From assembly GCA_021824635.1 (NCBI GenBank), contig JAKAKD010000039.1, positions 1-64,000 on the forward strand: a stretch of DNA of 64,000 bases. The letters run 5' to 3'. A model generated the notes under the pieces. The model searched no databases. It saw nothing but the letters and a program-made list of their open reading frames with translations, and was not told where the DNA came from. Positions within the stretch are counted from its first letter, which is position 1; the number at the start of each line of letters is the position of its first letter. Source of the stretch: Bacteroidota bacterium. Lineage in GTDB: Bacteria; Bacteroidota; Ignavibacteria; Ignavibacteriales; Melioribacteraceae. A program made the position numbers and the translations under genes. Of the stretch, positions 41,791-51,352 are shown piece after piece.

Positions 41791-43014
41791 ATGGAAAAAG
41801 ATAATATAAAAAAGCCTGAACTTTTGGCGCCCGCCGGCAATTGGACAATGTTAAACGCAGCAATTGAAGCAGGTGCAAACGCTGTTTATTTTGGAGTAAA
41901 ATCTCTGAACATGCGCGCCGCGGCAAATAACTTTGATCTACCCGATCTTCCGGGAATTGTTGCGCATTGTAAAGAACACAACGTTAAAACTCATCTAACT
42001 CTTAATACAATTGTGTTCGAAGAAGAATTGGATGAGCTGGATAAAATTGTACACGCCGCCAGTGATGCCGGAATTGACATGATAATCTGCTGGGATATGG
42101 CGGTGATTCAAAAATGCGTTGAGTACAATATGCCCTTCTGTATAAGCACTCAAGCTTCATCATCAAACTCTGCGACTGTAAAATTTTATGAGCGGTTGGG
42201 AGCTAAACGTGTTGTTCTTGCAAGAGAATGTACTCTTGATAAAATCAAAGAGATAAAAAGCAAATCCAATGTAGAGATTGAAACATTTGTCCACGGCGCA
42301 ATGTGCATTGCCGTTAGCGGAAGATGTTTTATGAGTCACGAGGTCTTTGGCAAAAGCGCGAATAGAGGAGAATGTTTACAGCCATGCAGAAGAGAATATC
42401 AAATCATTGACAGCGATGAAAAATTCGAATTGACATTAGGCAAAGATTACGTCTTATCGCCAAAGGATTTATGTACTATAGATATTTTAGATAAACTGAT
42501 CGAAGCCGGAATTGATTCTTTCAAAATAGAAGGGAGAAAAAGAAGTCCCGAATATATTGCAAATGTTGTATCAACATACAGAAAGGCAATAGATCTTTAT
42601 TTTGAGAACAAACTCGACGATGAAACGAAAAAAGAGTTTGTTGAAAAATTAGGTAAAGTGTACAACCGCGGTTTTTCTTCGGGTTTTTATATCGGCAAGC
42701 CGGGTTCTGAAAGTTATGCCAAAATTTACGGCAGTATTGCCACAACGCGCAAAGAATATATTGGCAAAGTTCTTAATTATTACAAAAAAAGCGGAGTAGC
42801 GTCGATAAGAATAGAAGCAGGTGAATTAAAAACTGGCGACCCAATTTATATAATTGGCAGCACAACAGGTGTTGTAGAACTGACAATAGATAAAATGATG
42901 CAGGAAGAAAATGAATTATGTGCTGCGCCAAAAGGAAATGATATTACAATTTTGTGCGAAGAGCGTGTGCGTCAATATGATAAAGTTTATAAAATTGTTT
43001 CTTCGGTGAGTTAA
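41791..43014 (+). CDS. peptidase U32 family protein (TrhP/RlhA-like)
   Basis: Cytoplasmic protein of 407 aa from ATG 41791; a TTG nine bases upstream in frame is less likely. Family motifs: PELLAPAGNWTMLNAAIEAGANAVYFGV at the start and the U32 signature ETFVHGAMCIAVSGRCFMSHE followed by NRGECLQPCRREY, whose Cys residues are thought to bind a cluster. A C-terminal U32 beta-barrel is present. Although named peptidases, well-studied members hydroxylate tRNA or rRNA (TrhP makes ho5U34 of tRNA; RlhA modifies 23S rRNA). Length and layout are near TrhP, so an RNA-hydroxylation role is the best guess. Confidence 0.88.
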   Translation: MEKDNIKKPELLAPAGNWTMLNAAIEAGANAVYFGVKSLNMRAAANNFDLPDLPGIVAHCKEHNVKTHLTLNTIVFEEELDELDKIVHAASDAGIDMIICWDMAVIQKCVEYNMPFCISTQASSSNSATVKFYERLGAKRVVLARECTLDKIKEIKSKSNVEIETFVHGAMCIAVSGRCFMSHEVFGKSANRGECLQPCRREYQIIDSDEKFELTLGKDYVLSPKDLCTIDILDKLIEAGIDSFKIEGRKRSPEYIANVVSTYRKAIDLYFENKLDDETKKEFVEKLGKVYNRGFSSGFYIGKPGSESYAKIYGSIATTRKEYIGKVLNYYKKSGVASIRIEAGELKTGDPIYIIGSTTGVVELTIDKMMQEENELCAAPKGNDITILCEERVRQYDKVYKIVSSVS

Positions 43015-43016
43015 AA

Positions 43017-43382
43017 TTATTTCCACTCAAGCTTTGGTTTTCCGCCGGAAAAACTTTCCACTGCTTCATCTAGTCCGGGGAAAACCTTAAATACTTTGTC
43101 CATACGTGTCAAAACAAAAACCAACGAGGGCATCTCTTCATTATAAACTAAGCGCAAGTCCCCATTAAGCGAATTTGTCTTTTTCAACAGCGCAACCATC
43201 GCGCCAAGAAATGTTGAATCCACGTATTCGCAAATGCTCAGATCTATAACAACTTTAACTGTCCCGCCGGAAATAACTTCTGAAACAAAATCTTTGAACA
43301 ATATAGCTTTGGCAAGAGTTGCTCTGTTGAGGAAAACGTGGATAATTGCAACTTCGCCTATTTTTTCTAATTTGAAATCCAT
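43017..43382 (-). CDS. second STAS-domain protein
   Basis: STAS protein of 121 aa, similar in layout to the one at 36795-37136: NRATLAKA near residue 20, and the phosphorylatable S56 in YVDSTFLGAMVALLKK. It would act as an anti-anti-sigma factor. It stands alone, ending two bases from the U32 stop (convergent). The receiver-phosphatase at 35589-36734 could serve both STAS proteins; no cognate kinase is present here. Confidence 0.88.
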   Translation of the reverse strand: MDFKLEKIGEVAIIHVFLNRATLAKAILFKDFVSEVISGGTVKVVIDLSICEYVDSTFLGAMVALLKKTNSLNGDLRLVYNEEMPSLVFVLTRMDKVFKVFPGLDEAVESFSGGKPKLEWK

Positions 43383-43586
43383 ATGAGTTTATTACTTCTT
43401 CTATACAATTTTGTGTATCAATATATGAATTCCCGATTAAATAGAAAACTAACCAATGATGATTTCAATCGGTTTTAAAAATAATTTTGTTGGATAGCTC
43501 CAATGAAATTACTTGGCCAATCTGGAGTTCTCTTTTTCAATATGTGATTTGCCGGCAATTAGCGGGATAACCTACGGCTGCAAAAG

Positions 43587-44408
43587 TCAGAATGGAATAC
43601 GGAAGCTTAACTGAAAATCATTTCCATACGGAGTTAAATTAATGTGGCTGCTAACCGGCTCCGATTGTATTGACTCATTTTCGTTTGTAAAAAAGAGAAG
43701 ATCAATTTGACTATAGAGCCAGAGCGCCGCGTAAGTAATTATAAATGTGTTCCGTAATTTGAACGATTTATTATACTCATCGTACTTCTGCTGAATGAGA
43801 AAGCTATCGGTTTCTTTCAAATAATTGTCTTGTTTCTTGTTCGCATCAATTGTGAAATAAATTACAGCGCCAATATTAAGAACAGATGCCGCCGTATTAA
43901 TCCAGCCCTTGGTTAAGTTACCGTGATGAAGCTGCCCAAGTCCGGGTAATAATAAGTTTTTTATAACCGCACCATCTGCAGGAACTTGATTTAAATATTT
44001 TATCTCTTGTTTTGGTTTCGTAGAATCCGCCGGTTGAATCATTTCCGCATCCGGATTTTTTCTAATATAGTCGGCTTTAACTTCATTGAAAATAGAAATT
44101 AGTTTAGGAGAAGTAATTGACGGATCCGGAATATATTTTTTATTGATCTTCAAGATTTGTTCAAAACTTTTTCTTGTTAATGAGTCCGCTCCATTTGAAT
44201 AAAAAACATTTGCTCGCATCAAATGAAGTTCAATCAATAAAGAATCGCTAATATTTCCCTTTGCAATCAACTGATCGGAAAATTTTATGACGTTGTCATA
44301 ATTGAACTTCGCATATTCCTGCTGAACCTTATCGAACGTAACTTCTTGAGAATAAACGAATGAGATTCCCATGAGAAAAAATATTATCAGAAACATTTTC
44401 TTTATCAT
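43587..44408 (-). CDS. exported DUF5683-like membrane protein
   Basis: Protein of 273 aa with a signal peptide (MIKKMFLIIFFLMGISFVYSQ). The first half (about 22-130) is helical, TPR-like, and recalls the usual N-terminal part of tetratricopeptide proteins. The second half has LLPGLGQLHHGNLTKGWIN, the signature of DUF5683, with a following hydrophobic segment and another near 225-240. The ATG overlaps the stop of the Kelch gene by four bases, so it is the last cistron of the kinase operon. Role unknown; possibly a membrane or outer-membrane partner of the Kelch protein or kinase. Confidence 0.75.
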   Translation of the reverse strand: MIKKMFLIIFFLMGISFVYSQEVTFDKVQQEYAKFNYDNVIKFSDQLIAKGNISDSLLIELHLMRANVFYSNGADSLTRKSFEQILKINKKYIPDPSITSPKLISIFNEVKADYIRKNPDAEMIQPADSTKPKQEIKYLNQVPADGAVIKNLLLPGLGQLHHGNLTKGWINTAASVLNIGAVIYFTIDANKKQDNYLKETDSFLIQQKYDEYNKSFKLRNTFIITYAALWLYSQIDLLFFTNENESIQSEPVSSHINLTPYGNDFQLSFRIPF

Positions 44409-45691
44409 TTGAGCAAAATCATTTTTTTTGTTAATGAATAATTACCTGTAGTCATTCTATAAAAATAAATTCCACTTGGAACACTGTTGCCGTTTTTATC
44501 TTCGCCATTCCAGCTGACTTGATATTTGCCCGGTGTCTTTTCTTCATTAACCAACTCGGTTATTTCTCTTCCTATGGAATCAAAAACTTTCAACTGAACC
44601 TGGCAGACAGCCGACACCTGATAGCTGATAATAGTGGATGGATTAAACGGATTAGGAAAATTTTGATCAAGAGAAAATTGCTTTGGCAATTCAGCATTGT
44701 TATGAACCGACGTTCCTTCATCAAGAATTTCAATATAAGGGACAACTTTTCCTAGGTGTCCGCGGTCTGTTCTTCCGCCGAAGACTGCAACAAACCCATT
44801 TTTATAAGCAACGGCCATTAATCCAGCGCGAGCATATGTCATTGGTAATGATTGTGTGATCTTTAAAGAACCATCCGGTTGAATTTCAACCTGTTCAACT
44901 GTATTCAACGCCGTTAATGTTTCATTATAACCGCCGATGATAAATCCCTTTTGACTAAGCGGATTATAAACTGCCGAGCCTGCAGCGCGGGATTCGTTCA
45001 ATTGTTCCGGCATATCGGTTAAAGTCTGAGTACTGATATTAAATTTTTGAATCGCCTTCATAACGCCGTTTATTACGCCGCCAAAAATGTAGATGTTATT
45101 GCCAACTATAAACGTCATACGCTGCCGCGGCGGGTCCGGCGAAGGAGAGTTAAAAGAAATTCCATTTTGTTTCGCGTTTAAGTTATATGCTTGAATGTAT
45201 GAGAGCGTGTCTCCTGCGGTAGCCGGGTCACCTCCAATTATATAAAAATTATCTCCCACAATTTGACCGGTAGAATATAGTCTTCCAAAATTTTTATTCC
45301 GGTCATATACCGATGCAAGATTAGTAACGATTTTATAATCCCAAGATTCAATTGCATTTTTATCGGTTGAGGCATCAACAGTGCCGCCGAAGTACATGAT
45401 ACTGCTCTTCCAAATATCTGCAACAAACTGGTCTCTTGGCTGAAGCATCCTACCAACCATCTTCCAAGTATTTTTTTCTACATCATATTCTTGAATCCAA
45501 TCAACTGCGCTTTGCAGTGAATCAGAGTATCCGCCCAGTATATAAATTTTACTGCTCTGAGCGGCAATATCATAAACAACCTGTCCGCCCGAAACCGGAT
45601 AAGGCATTTTGCCAACTACACGCCACCGTAGCTGCGCCTGGCTCATTCCAGCAGCAAATAAAATGAATATAATTAGTAATGTCTTTTTCAT
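44405..45691 (-). CDS. secreted Kelch-repeat protein with type IX sorting domain
   Basis: Protein of 428 aa. A signal peptide (MKKTLLIIFILFAAGMSQAQ) precedes about six Kelch blades (IYILGGYSDS, IMYFGGTVD, FYIIGGDPA, IYIFGGVIN, GFIIGGYNE, VAVFGGRTD) that form a beta-propeller over about residues 25-330. The last 85 residues are a type A Por/type IX sorting domain: FPNPFNPSTIISY, VFDSIGREITELV, GKYQVSWNGED, SGIYFYRM. The protein is thus sent across the outer membrane and either released or fixed to the surface. It is translationally coupled to the DUF5683 gene and lies 43 bp after the Ser/Thr kinase gene. Confidence 0.92.
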   Translation of the reverse strand: MKKTLLIIFILFAAGMSQAQLRWRVVGKMPYPVSGGQVVYDIAAQSSKIYILGGYSDSLQSAVDWIQEYDVEKNTWKMVGRMLQPRDQFVADIWKSSIMYFGGTVDASTDKNAIESWDYKIVTNLASVYDRNKNFGRLYSTGQIVGDNFYIIGGDPATAGDTLSYIQAYNLNAKQNGISFNSPSPDPPRQRMTFIVGNNIYIFGGVINGVMKAIQKFNISTQTLTDMPEQLNESRAAGSAVYNPLSQKGFIIGGYNETLTALNTVEQVEIQPDGSLKITQSLPMTYARAGLMAVAYKNGFVAVFGGRTDRGHLGKVVPYIEILDEGTSVHNNAELPKQFSLDQNFPNPFNPSTIISYQVSAVCQVQLKVFDSIGREITELVNEEKTPGKYQVSWNGEDKNGNSVPSGIYFYRMTTGNYSLTKKMILLK

Positions 45692-45734
45692 TTTTTAAAA
45701 ACTCTTTTTACATAAACGCTTAACGCAAAACAAT

Positions 45735-47330
45735 TTATTTGCTCTTTAAAGTAAAGTTGAGTTTAAGTGTATCACCTGCCCGGACATTATAGAAAGTATC
45801 AATGTCTTTGTAATTACTTCTTTTAATCTTTATCCCAATTAAACCCGGGGCAACTCTTACTAAACGCAACGGAGTCGGTCCTTTTTTTTCACCGTTGACG
45901 TAAACATCTCCCCATGGATTAGAATTGAAATTAATAAATCCCATTTTAGAATTGAGGTTTATATTTAGCCGTGTGACTGAATCGGCTTTGATCTTCACCA
46001 TTTGCGCCGGATAAGGCGGATATTCTGGATTAACAAAATTTAGTGTATAGTTTCCCTCAAGTAATTTTATGGGTTTGTTCAAAGGTGTCGTATCAAATTT
46101 TTCACCATTGATATAAATATCAACCCAGGGTTCAGCTGAAATAAATAATCCGCCATAACCAATTGATTTGTTTTGGTCAGCATTGGCATTCTGTAACGGC
46201 TTGTTTGCATCCGGTTTTTGTGACGACTCTTGATTTTTATTATTAACAACCGGTTCTTTCAATTTATTCAGATCCACTTGATCTTTTGCTTGTGAATTTT
46301 GCTGCTGCAAGCTATTCGGTTCTTCAGACTTATTATTTTGAGATACATTTTCTTTATCGTTTCCTGAAATAATTTTATTCTGACTCTGCTGATTCAACAT
46401 CGGTACAACAAAAATTGCTGCTATACCAAGAAAAATTACCACAATAAAGATCCATGCAAGTTTTGATTTATTTCCTTCCCGGTCAACATTATTAATTACA
46501 ATTGTCGGTTGATCAACGTGAATGTTTAATTCATCTAAAATTTCTTCGGCAGATTCATAACGCTGACCCACATTTTTCTTCAGCATTTTAGAAAGAATGT
46601 CTTTTATCAATTCCGGTTGTTCTTCCGCTAATTTAGAAACTTCGTTTTCATCGTAAGCCATTATTTCATTCAGCGTAAGACTTACGTTGTCCCGCAAGAA
46701 AGGATTCTTTCCAGTAAAGAGTTCAAAGAATACAACGCCGGCAGAAAAAATATCACTCTGGGGTGTAAGTTTTGCGCCGCGCACTTGTTCCGGACTCATA
46801 TAGCTCGGCGTTCCAACGATCGAATATGGATTCGTTACAAAATTATCTTCCGCAGAAAGAGCTAATCCAAAGTCACCCAATTTTACATTGAGGTTCTTAT
46901 CTATAAAAATATTTTCCGGCTTAATATCGCGGTGTATAATTTGATTCTTGTGCGCGTAATCCAATCCTTTTAATATCTGGATCATCACATGTTCTTTTTG
47001 TTCCGGTGAAAGAGTTTTTGTTTTGAAAATATTGCGGAGTGATTCTCCTTCAATGTATTCAAATGAAATGTAAAAGAACTCTTTGCTCATACCGAAATCG
47101 AGAACTTTGATAATGTTCGGATGATCTAGTTTGGCAAGAATTTTTCCTTCACGCTTGAAACGCTCTACCATTGAAGGATCCGGCAGCTTCTGTGTGTTCA
47201 GAACTTTGAGAATAATTTTTTTACTTAAATAAATATGATTGGCAAGAAATACGGCGGCATGCTCATCTTTCTTGAGCACTTCAATTATCTGAAATTTTTC
47301 GAACAATATTTCTGATGTAAGAGAAGACAT
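45735..47330 (-). CDS. transmembrane Ser/Thr kinase with two external PEGA domains
   Basis: Hanks-type kinase of 531 aa. Cytoplasmic kinase domain about 10-270 with ATP-binding K42, HRDIKPEN (D135), DFG at 153-155 and GTPSYMSPEQ. One membrane helix (291-311) leads to an N/Q/K-rich linker (about 313-392) and two PEGA domains (about 394-455 with GGLFISAEPWVDIYINGEK and 462-531 with INFNSNPWGDVYVNGEKKG) outside the membrane. This is a receptor kinase layout like PknB but with PEGA instead of PASTA. Its gene starts one base after the sigma-54 activator gene, and the activator lacks a receiver domain, so phosphorylation of that activator is an attractive hypothesis. Confidence 0.94.
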   Translation of the reverse strand: MSSLTSEILFEKFQIIEVLKKDEHAAVFLANHIYLSKKIILKVLNTQKLPDPSMVERFKREGKILAKLDHPNIIKVLDFGMSKEFFYISFEYIEGESLRNIFKTKTLSPEQKEHVMIQILKGLDYAHKNQIIHRDIKPENIFIDKNLNVKLGDFGLALSAEDNFVTNPYSIVGTPSYMSPEQVRGAKLTPQSDIFSAGVVFFELFTGKNPFLRDNVSLTLNEIMAYDENEVSKLAEEQPELIKDILSKMLKKNVGQRYESAEEILDELNIHVDQPTIVINNVDREGNKSKLAWIFIVVIFLGIAAIFVVPMLNQQSQNKIISGNDKENVSQNNKSEEPNSLQQQNSQAKDQVDLNKLKEPVVNNKNQESSQKPDANKPLQNANADQNKSIGYGGLFISAEPWVDIYINGEKFDTTPLNKPIKLLEGNYTLNFVNPEYPPYPAQMVKIKADSVTRLNINLNSKMGFINFNSNPWGDVYVNGEKKGPTPLRLVRVAPGLIGIKIKRSNYKDIDTFYNVRAGDTLKLNFTLKSK

Positions 47331-47331
47331 T

Positions 47332-48822
47332 TTATTGCTCGCCCATTTCTTTCAGTTTCAGTTGAATCCATCTAACAGAAACATCCAATGATTTAGCTGT
47401 TAATGTTCTATTGTGATTAAATTCCTCGAGCCGTTTTTTAAGAATCAGCATTTCGTATTCTCTAAGCGTGCCTTGAAAAGTTTCTACAACAGCCTGATCT
47501 TCAAGAATAATGTGGTCTGCGTGTAATTTATCTCCGTCGCAAAGAATCAGAGCGCGATGAATTACATTTATTAATTGCCGGATATTTCCAGGCCAGTAAT
47601 AACTTTCTAATTTTTTTATTGCCGCTGAATCAATTAACATGTTTTTCTTGCCGATTTTTTTGATAAAGAAATCAACCAGCAACGGAATGTCGCTTCTTCT
47701 TTCTCGAAGAGGAGGAATTCGAATAGGAAAAACATTCAATCTGTAAAACAAATCTTCCCGGAAAGAACCATCTTTTACAAGTGCCTGCAAATCTTTATTT
47801 GTCGCTGCAATAATTCTGGCATCAACTTTTTTTACTTTAACATCGCCAAGTCGTATAATCTCTCTATTTTCTAATACGCGCAAAAGTTTTGCCTGAAGCG
47901 CGGTAGAAATATCTGCGATCTCATCAAGGAAAAATGTTCCGCTATCGGCTGCTTCTAGTAATCCCTGTTTGTCGGTATTGGCGCCGGTGAACGCTCCTTT
48001 TTTATATCCGAACAATTCGCTCTCCAATAGAGTATCCGGTATAGAGCCGCAGAATTGAGCAAGAAACGGTTTTTCTTTTCTTTTACTAAGTTCATGAATT
48101 GCTTTTGCTGCAACTTCTTTTCCCGTTCCGCTTTCGCCAACAATAAGAACAGTCGCATCTGTCATTGCAACTTTGTGAATGAGATGCGTCAAAGTTCTCA
48201 TTGCAGTACTGTTGCCAATCATTTCCGGAATTTCTTCGGTTAACTGAAGCCTGTTGATTAGAATCTGATTTTCTTTTTCCAGTTCTTCCAGTTTAATAAT
48301 ACGGTCGAGTGCGAGTGAAACAAGGTTGGAAAAGAAACTCAAGAACAAAAGATTTTCATCTGTAAACTCGCGGCGGTCCAGCTGACTATCGGCAACAATT
48401 ACGCCCCAGACTTTTGCGTCTCTAACAATCGGAACACCGATAACAGATTTAATGCGTTGTATCTGAACGCTTTCAAATTGCGAGAGATGAGGATCGCTCA
48501 TTACATCATGATAAAGAAGCGGCTTTTTTTCTTTAATTACTTTCTGAAGTATTCCAGAAGAAAATTCGTGAAGGTCGGTAATAGTTTCGTTGGAAATTTT
48601 ACGTGCCGAGATAATTGAAAAATTATCGTTCTCTTCATCATACTTTACAAACAAACCCCGTTCAGCATTTATTACGTTAATGACAATATCAATCGCATCT
48701 TCTATCAATAAATCCTGGCGGGTAGCCGAATTGAGTATCTGGGTGAATTCATAGAGCGATTCGAACTCATCTTTAGAAAGATTTTTAATATGATTAATAT
48801 TTTCTTTGAAAAAATTACTCAT
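47332..48822 (-). CDS. GAF-domain sigma-54 activator
   Basis: Activator of 496 aa with no receiver domain. N-terminal GAF domain about 28-180 ([20 protein letters not shown]), AAA+ domain with GESGTGKE, the sigma-54 loop [17 protein letters not shown] and [11 protein letters not shown], and a C-terminal Fis-like helix-turn-helix ([22 protein letters not shown]). The GAF domain may bind a small molecule, or the protein may be phosphorylated by the Ser/Thr kinase encoded immediately downstream. The gene lies 20 bp after the lipoprotein gene. Confidence 0.93.
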   Translation of the reverse strand: MSNFFKENINHIKNLSKDEFESLYEFTQILNSATRQDLLIEDAIDIVINVINAERGLFVKYDEENDNFSIISARKISNETITDLHEFSSGILQKVIKEKKPLLYHDVMSDPHLSQFESVQIQRIKSVIGVPIVRDAKVWGVIVADSQLDRREFTDENLLFLSFFSNLVSLALDRIIKLEELEKENQILINRLQLTEEIPEMIGNSTAMRTLTHLIHKVAMTDATVLIVGESGTGKEVAAKAIHELSKRKEKPFLAQFCGSIPDTLLESELFGYKKGAFTGANTDKQGLLEAADSGTFFLDEIADISTALQAKLLRVLENREIIRLGDVKVKKVDARIIAATNKDLQALVKDGSFREDLFYRLNVFPIRIPPLRERRSDIPLLVDFFIKKIGKKNMLIDSAAIKKLESYYWPGNIRQLINVIHRALILCDGDKLHADHIILEDQAVVETFQGTLREYEMLILKKRLEEFNHNRTLTAKSLDVSVRWIQLKLKEMGEQ

Positions 48823-48842
48823 TGATAGAACGTCTCAAATTT

Positions 48843-49820
48843 TTATTGAACAACAAAAGATGCCGGCAAAGAGCGGGCTCTGTTTTGAAAATCATCTACA
48901 ACCCAAATTACCCAGAAATATTGACCGGCTGGTAAATTATTTATTGCCGGTACGTCTGATGTAAATTCAACTTTCTCTTTAGAAAAACTTGCGGGTCCAT
49001 ATACCAATTTGGGAGAATTGCCTTCCGTGTAAATCTCAAAATTATAACTGAAATTAAATCCTGGCAAAAATCTATTCCAAACAAATTTTACGGGCTTCTT
49101 TACAACTTCCAGATTTGCGGGAGATTGGAAAATAATATCCTGCCTTATTGTTCTTTTAATTGTCGAAAAGCCGATTTTAAATTCTTTGCCGGTTTTATCA
49201 TAAACACTTATTTCAAAATTTTCTCCTATCCCTTCGTCCATAGAACTCAGATTCAAGTCAGCCGGTGAAAATTTATTTTCATAGAATCCCGAAGATGATT
49301 TAAACGAAAGACTTTTATTTATGTTCAGTTCGGTACAGCGTACAAAAACAGAAGCTACATCATTTTCGGGATCCGAAATTTTCGCTTTCACATAAAGCGT
49401 GTCGCTTTGAACTGTTGGATATCTGTTCACAACACTCGTGTAAATTACAAGACTATCAAGTTTCGGAATCGAATTGAGATAAGCATCAACGTGCTGAGTT
49501 CTCTGGTTTATAAGATTGATATTAAGAGAATCGTTGCTGTATCCATCTTTTTCAAAATAGATCCATCCTTGTTTCTGCGGCAGCTGATCAATCAAAAATT
49601 TTCCCGCAGCATCTGTTTCAACCAATAGATTTTGAGCTTTCCAAAAAACTTTTACTCCTGCAATAGGCTGATGAGGTAAAGCCGCCGTTTGGATTGTTCC
49701 CTCAATTGAAGCAAGCTGATAATCCGGGTTCAGCGGATCGAGCGGATTTAACCTTGGGGCATCGCATGAGAGTGCTGCGCCGATCAAAAGCAGCGATATA
49801 ATACCACGAAAAATTTTCAT
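48843..49820 (-). CDS. lipoprotein with carboxypeptidase-regulatory-like and Ig-like domains
   Basis: Lipoprotein of 325 aa; the signal peptide ends in GAALSC with C19 for lipidation. Residues about 38-110 resemble a carboxypeptidase regulatory-like (CarboxypepD_reg) beta domain (ASIEGTIQTAALPHQPIAGVKVFW, VETDAAGKFLIDQLP). The remainder has beta-rich repeats like those of Ig/fibronectin type III modules (PEN DVASVFVRC region; PAGQYFWVIWVVDD near the end). It is the first gene of the five-gene kinase operon. A surface or periplasmic binding role is inferred. Confidence 0.8.
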   Translation of the reverse strand: MKIFRGIISLLLIGAALSCDAPRLNPLDPLNPDYQLASIEGTIQTAALPHQPIAGVKVFWKAQNLLVETDAAGKFLIDQLPQKQGWIYFEKDGYSNDSLNINLINQRTQHVDAYLNSIPKLDSLVIYTSVVNRYPTVQSDTLYVKAKISDPENDVASVFVRCTELNINKSLSFKSSSGFYENKFSPADLNLSSMDEGIGENFEISVYDKTGKEFKIGFSTIKRTIRQDIIFQSPANLEVVKKPVKFVWNRFLPGFNFSYNFEIYTEGNSPKLVYGPASFSKEKVEFTSDVPAINNLPAGQYFWVIWVVDDFQNRARSLPASFVVQ

Positions 49821-49918
49821 ATACGGTTCAATTCCCTAGCGAAAAAACCATTCCCTTCAAAAACAAAGATAAATAAAAGCCAAAAGACTTGCGGCAAATA
49901 TGCAGGAAATAATTCTAA

Positions 49919-50707
49919 TTATAAACTCAAAAATAGACTTCCTGTGGAATAGAGCACGGCATTACCGGAGATTGTGACGCGGTCTCCGCGCTCTTCACAA
50001 AGAAGTTCGCCCATTCTTTTTGAAACTTGAAGCACACGAAAATTTTTCTTACTCAATTTTTCGGACCAATATGGAACAAGAACTGTATGCGCCGAACCGG
50101 TTACCGGGTCCTCATCAATTCCTTCGTTTGGTGCGAACATTCGTGATACAAAATCTACTTCGTTTCCTTTTGCGGAAATTATGACTGCATGCGGATGTAT
50201 CCGTTTTATCATTTCAATTTTCGGCTGATAATTCCGAATGTAATCTTCCGAATCGAAAACAACCAGTAGATAAAATCCATTTTCTAAAACTTCCAGCGGC
50301 TCTTTATCAAAACATTTTCTAATTAATTCGTTTATCGGCACAGGTCTTGGCTTGTGAGCTGGGAAATCTAGTGTTAGTAATTCTCCGTTTCGGTCAACAA
50401 TTAATTCTCCGCTTTTAGAGATAAATTTAATTTTTGTAGAATTTTTTTCAATGAAATTGAAAATCACGTAAGCGGATGCAAGTGTTGCGTGTCCGCACAA
50501 AGGAACTTCGCTTACAGGCGTCATCCACCGAATATGATAATGTTCTTTTTCTTTAACAAAAAAAGCTGTCTCCGATAAATTATTTTCTGCTGCAATATTT
50601 TGAAGAGTGGCATCATCCAGCCATTTTTCAAGAGGAACTATTGCGGCGGGATTTCCGCCAAATAATTTAGACGTGAATGCATCAACTTGATAGATTGGTA
50701 AAATCAT
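49919..50707 (-). CDS. PhzF family isomerase-like protein
   Basis: Cytoplasmic protein of 262 aa. Two-fold alpha/beta protein of the PhzF family: PIYQVDAFTSKLFGGNPAAIV at the N-terminus, catalytic-type Glu in ENNLSETAFFV (E45), PLCGHATLASAYV and DEDPVTGSAHTVLVPYW. PhzF isomerises a phenazine precursor, but most bacterial members belong to other, unknown pathways and no phz genes are seen here. AAGGAG before the ATG sets the start. Gap to the yjjX gene is 79 bp, filled with inverted repeats. Confidence 0.88.
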   Translation of the reverse strand: MILPIYQVDAFTSKLFGGNPAAIVPLEKWLDDATLQNIAAENNLSETAFFVKEKEHYHIRWMTPVSEVPLCGHATLASAYVIFNFIEKNSTKIKFISKSGELIVDRNGELLTLDFPAHKPRPVPINELIRKCFDKEPLEVLENGFYLLVVFDSEDYIRNYQPKIEMIKRIHPHAVIISAKGNEVDFVSRMFAPNEGIDEDPVTGSAHTVLVPYWSEKLSKKNFRVLQVSKRMGELLCEERGDRVTISGNAVLYSTGSLFLSL

Positions 50708-50735
50708 AATTTCTCCTTCGTCATTTTTTCGTGAT

Positions 50736-50784
50736 CTTGATCGTGTTCTTGCTCTTCAGATCAAGCTCATGAGCATGAGCAAGA
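50736..50784. repeat. interleaved inverted repeats in the phzF leader
   Basis: CTTGATC (50736-50742) pairs with GATCAAG (50759-50765), while TCTTGCTC (50747-50754) pairs with GAGCAAGA (50777-50784). The order A-B-A'-B' gives either a pseudoknot or two exclusive hairpins; GCTCATGAGC (50765-50774) adds a third symmetry. It lies just before the phzF RBS on the minus strand. Confidence 0.5.
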
Positions 50785-50786
50785 TT

Positions 50787-51320
50787 TTAAGAAAACATTT
50801 CCTTGTGTAAAAAAGGAATTAAAGCGACTTTCAAACCTTCAACGTAAAGCTCTTTTCTATTCATTACACCATTTGTAAAAAATCCGATGGCACCGTGTTT
50901 CTGTTTTGTGTTCTGCTGATTCATAATTTCATCCATAACATCGCCAAGCTCTATTCCTTGTAAAAGTTTTTCAACTACATTTTGCGGCAATTCGAAATGA
51001 GGCGACGTTCCAAAACCGATTCTTCCCTCTTTATCAATAATGCACATACAGCCAAACGCAAACCACTTTTCAAACTGTTTGGTGATCCCGCCTTCAATGC
51101 CGACAAAATAATCGGCGGAGAGATTTTGAGTATCATTAAGTTCTTTCAGTTTTATTGCCCGGTTTTGTGCACCGATAAAAGTTTGATCGTTCACAGGTTG
51201 AGTTGACACGCCTGATTCAACTTCAATTCCAATCACATCAACATTATCAAAATATTTCGCGAAAGATTCTTTAACCGAGGCTACCTTAACCGGATTTTTA
51301 GAACCGACAAGGATTTTCAT
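50787..51320 (-). CDS. yjjX: inosine/xanthosine triphosphatase (YjjX/DUF84)
   Basis: Cytoplasmic nucleotide house-cleaning enzyme of 177 aa; it hydrolyses ITP/XTP and removes damaged purine nucleotides. N-terminal VGSKNPVKVASVKESF and the segments FIGAQNRA and YFVGIEGGI, GDVMDEIM and KHGAIGFFTNG match the YjjX/NTPPase family. The gene follows nadA by 32 bp on the same strand, so it may be part of the nad operon. Confidence 0.87.
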   Translation of the reverse strand: MKILVGSKNPVKVASVKESFAKYFDNVDVIGIEVESGVSTQPVNDQTFIGAQNRAIKLKELNDTQNLSADYFVGIEGGITKQFEKWFAFGCMCIIDKEGRIGFGTSPHFELPQNVVEKLLQGIELGDVMDEIMNQQNTKQKHGAIGFFTNGVMNRKELYVEGLKVALIPFLHKEMFS

Positions 51321-51352
51321 TTTTCACACATATTGATTAGTAAAATTATTAT

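Noticed and set aside
49919-50707. Phenazine biosynthesis
   Set aside because: Only a PhzF-like protein is present; the family is broad and no other phz genes are seen.
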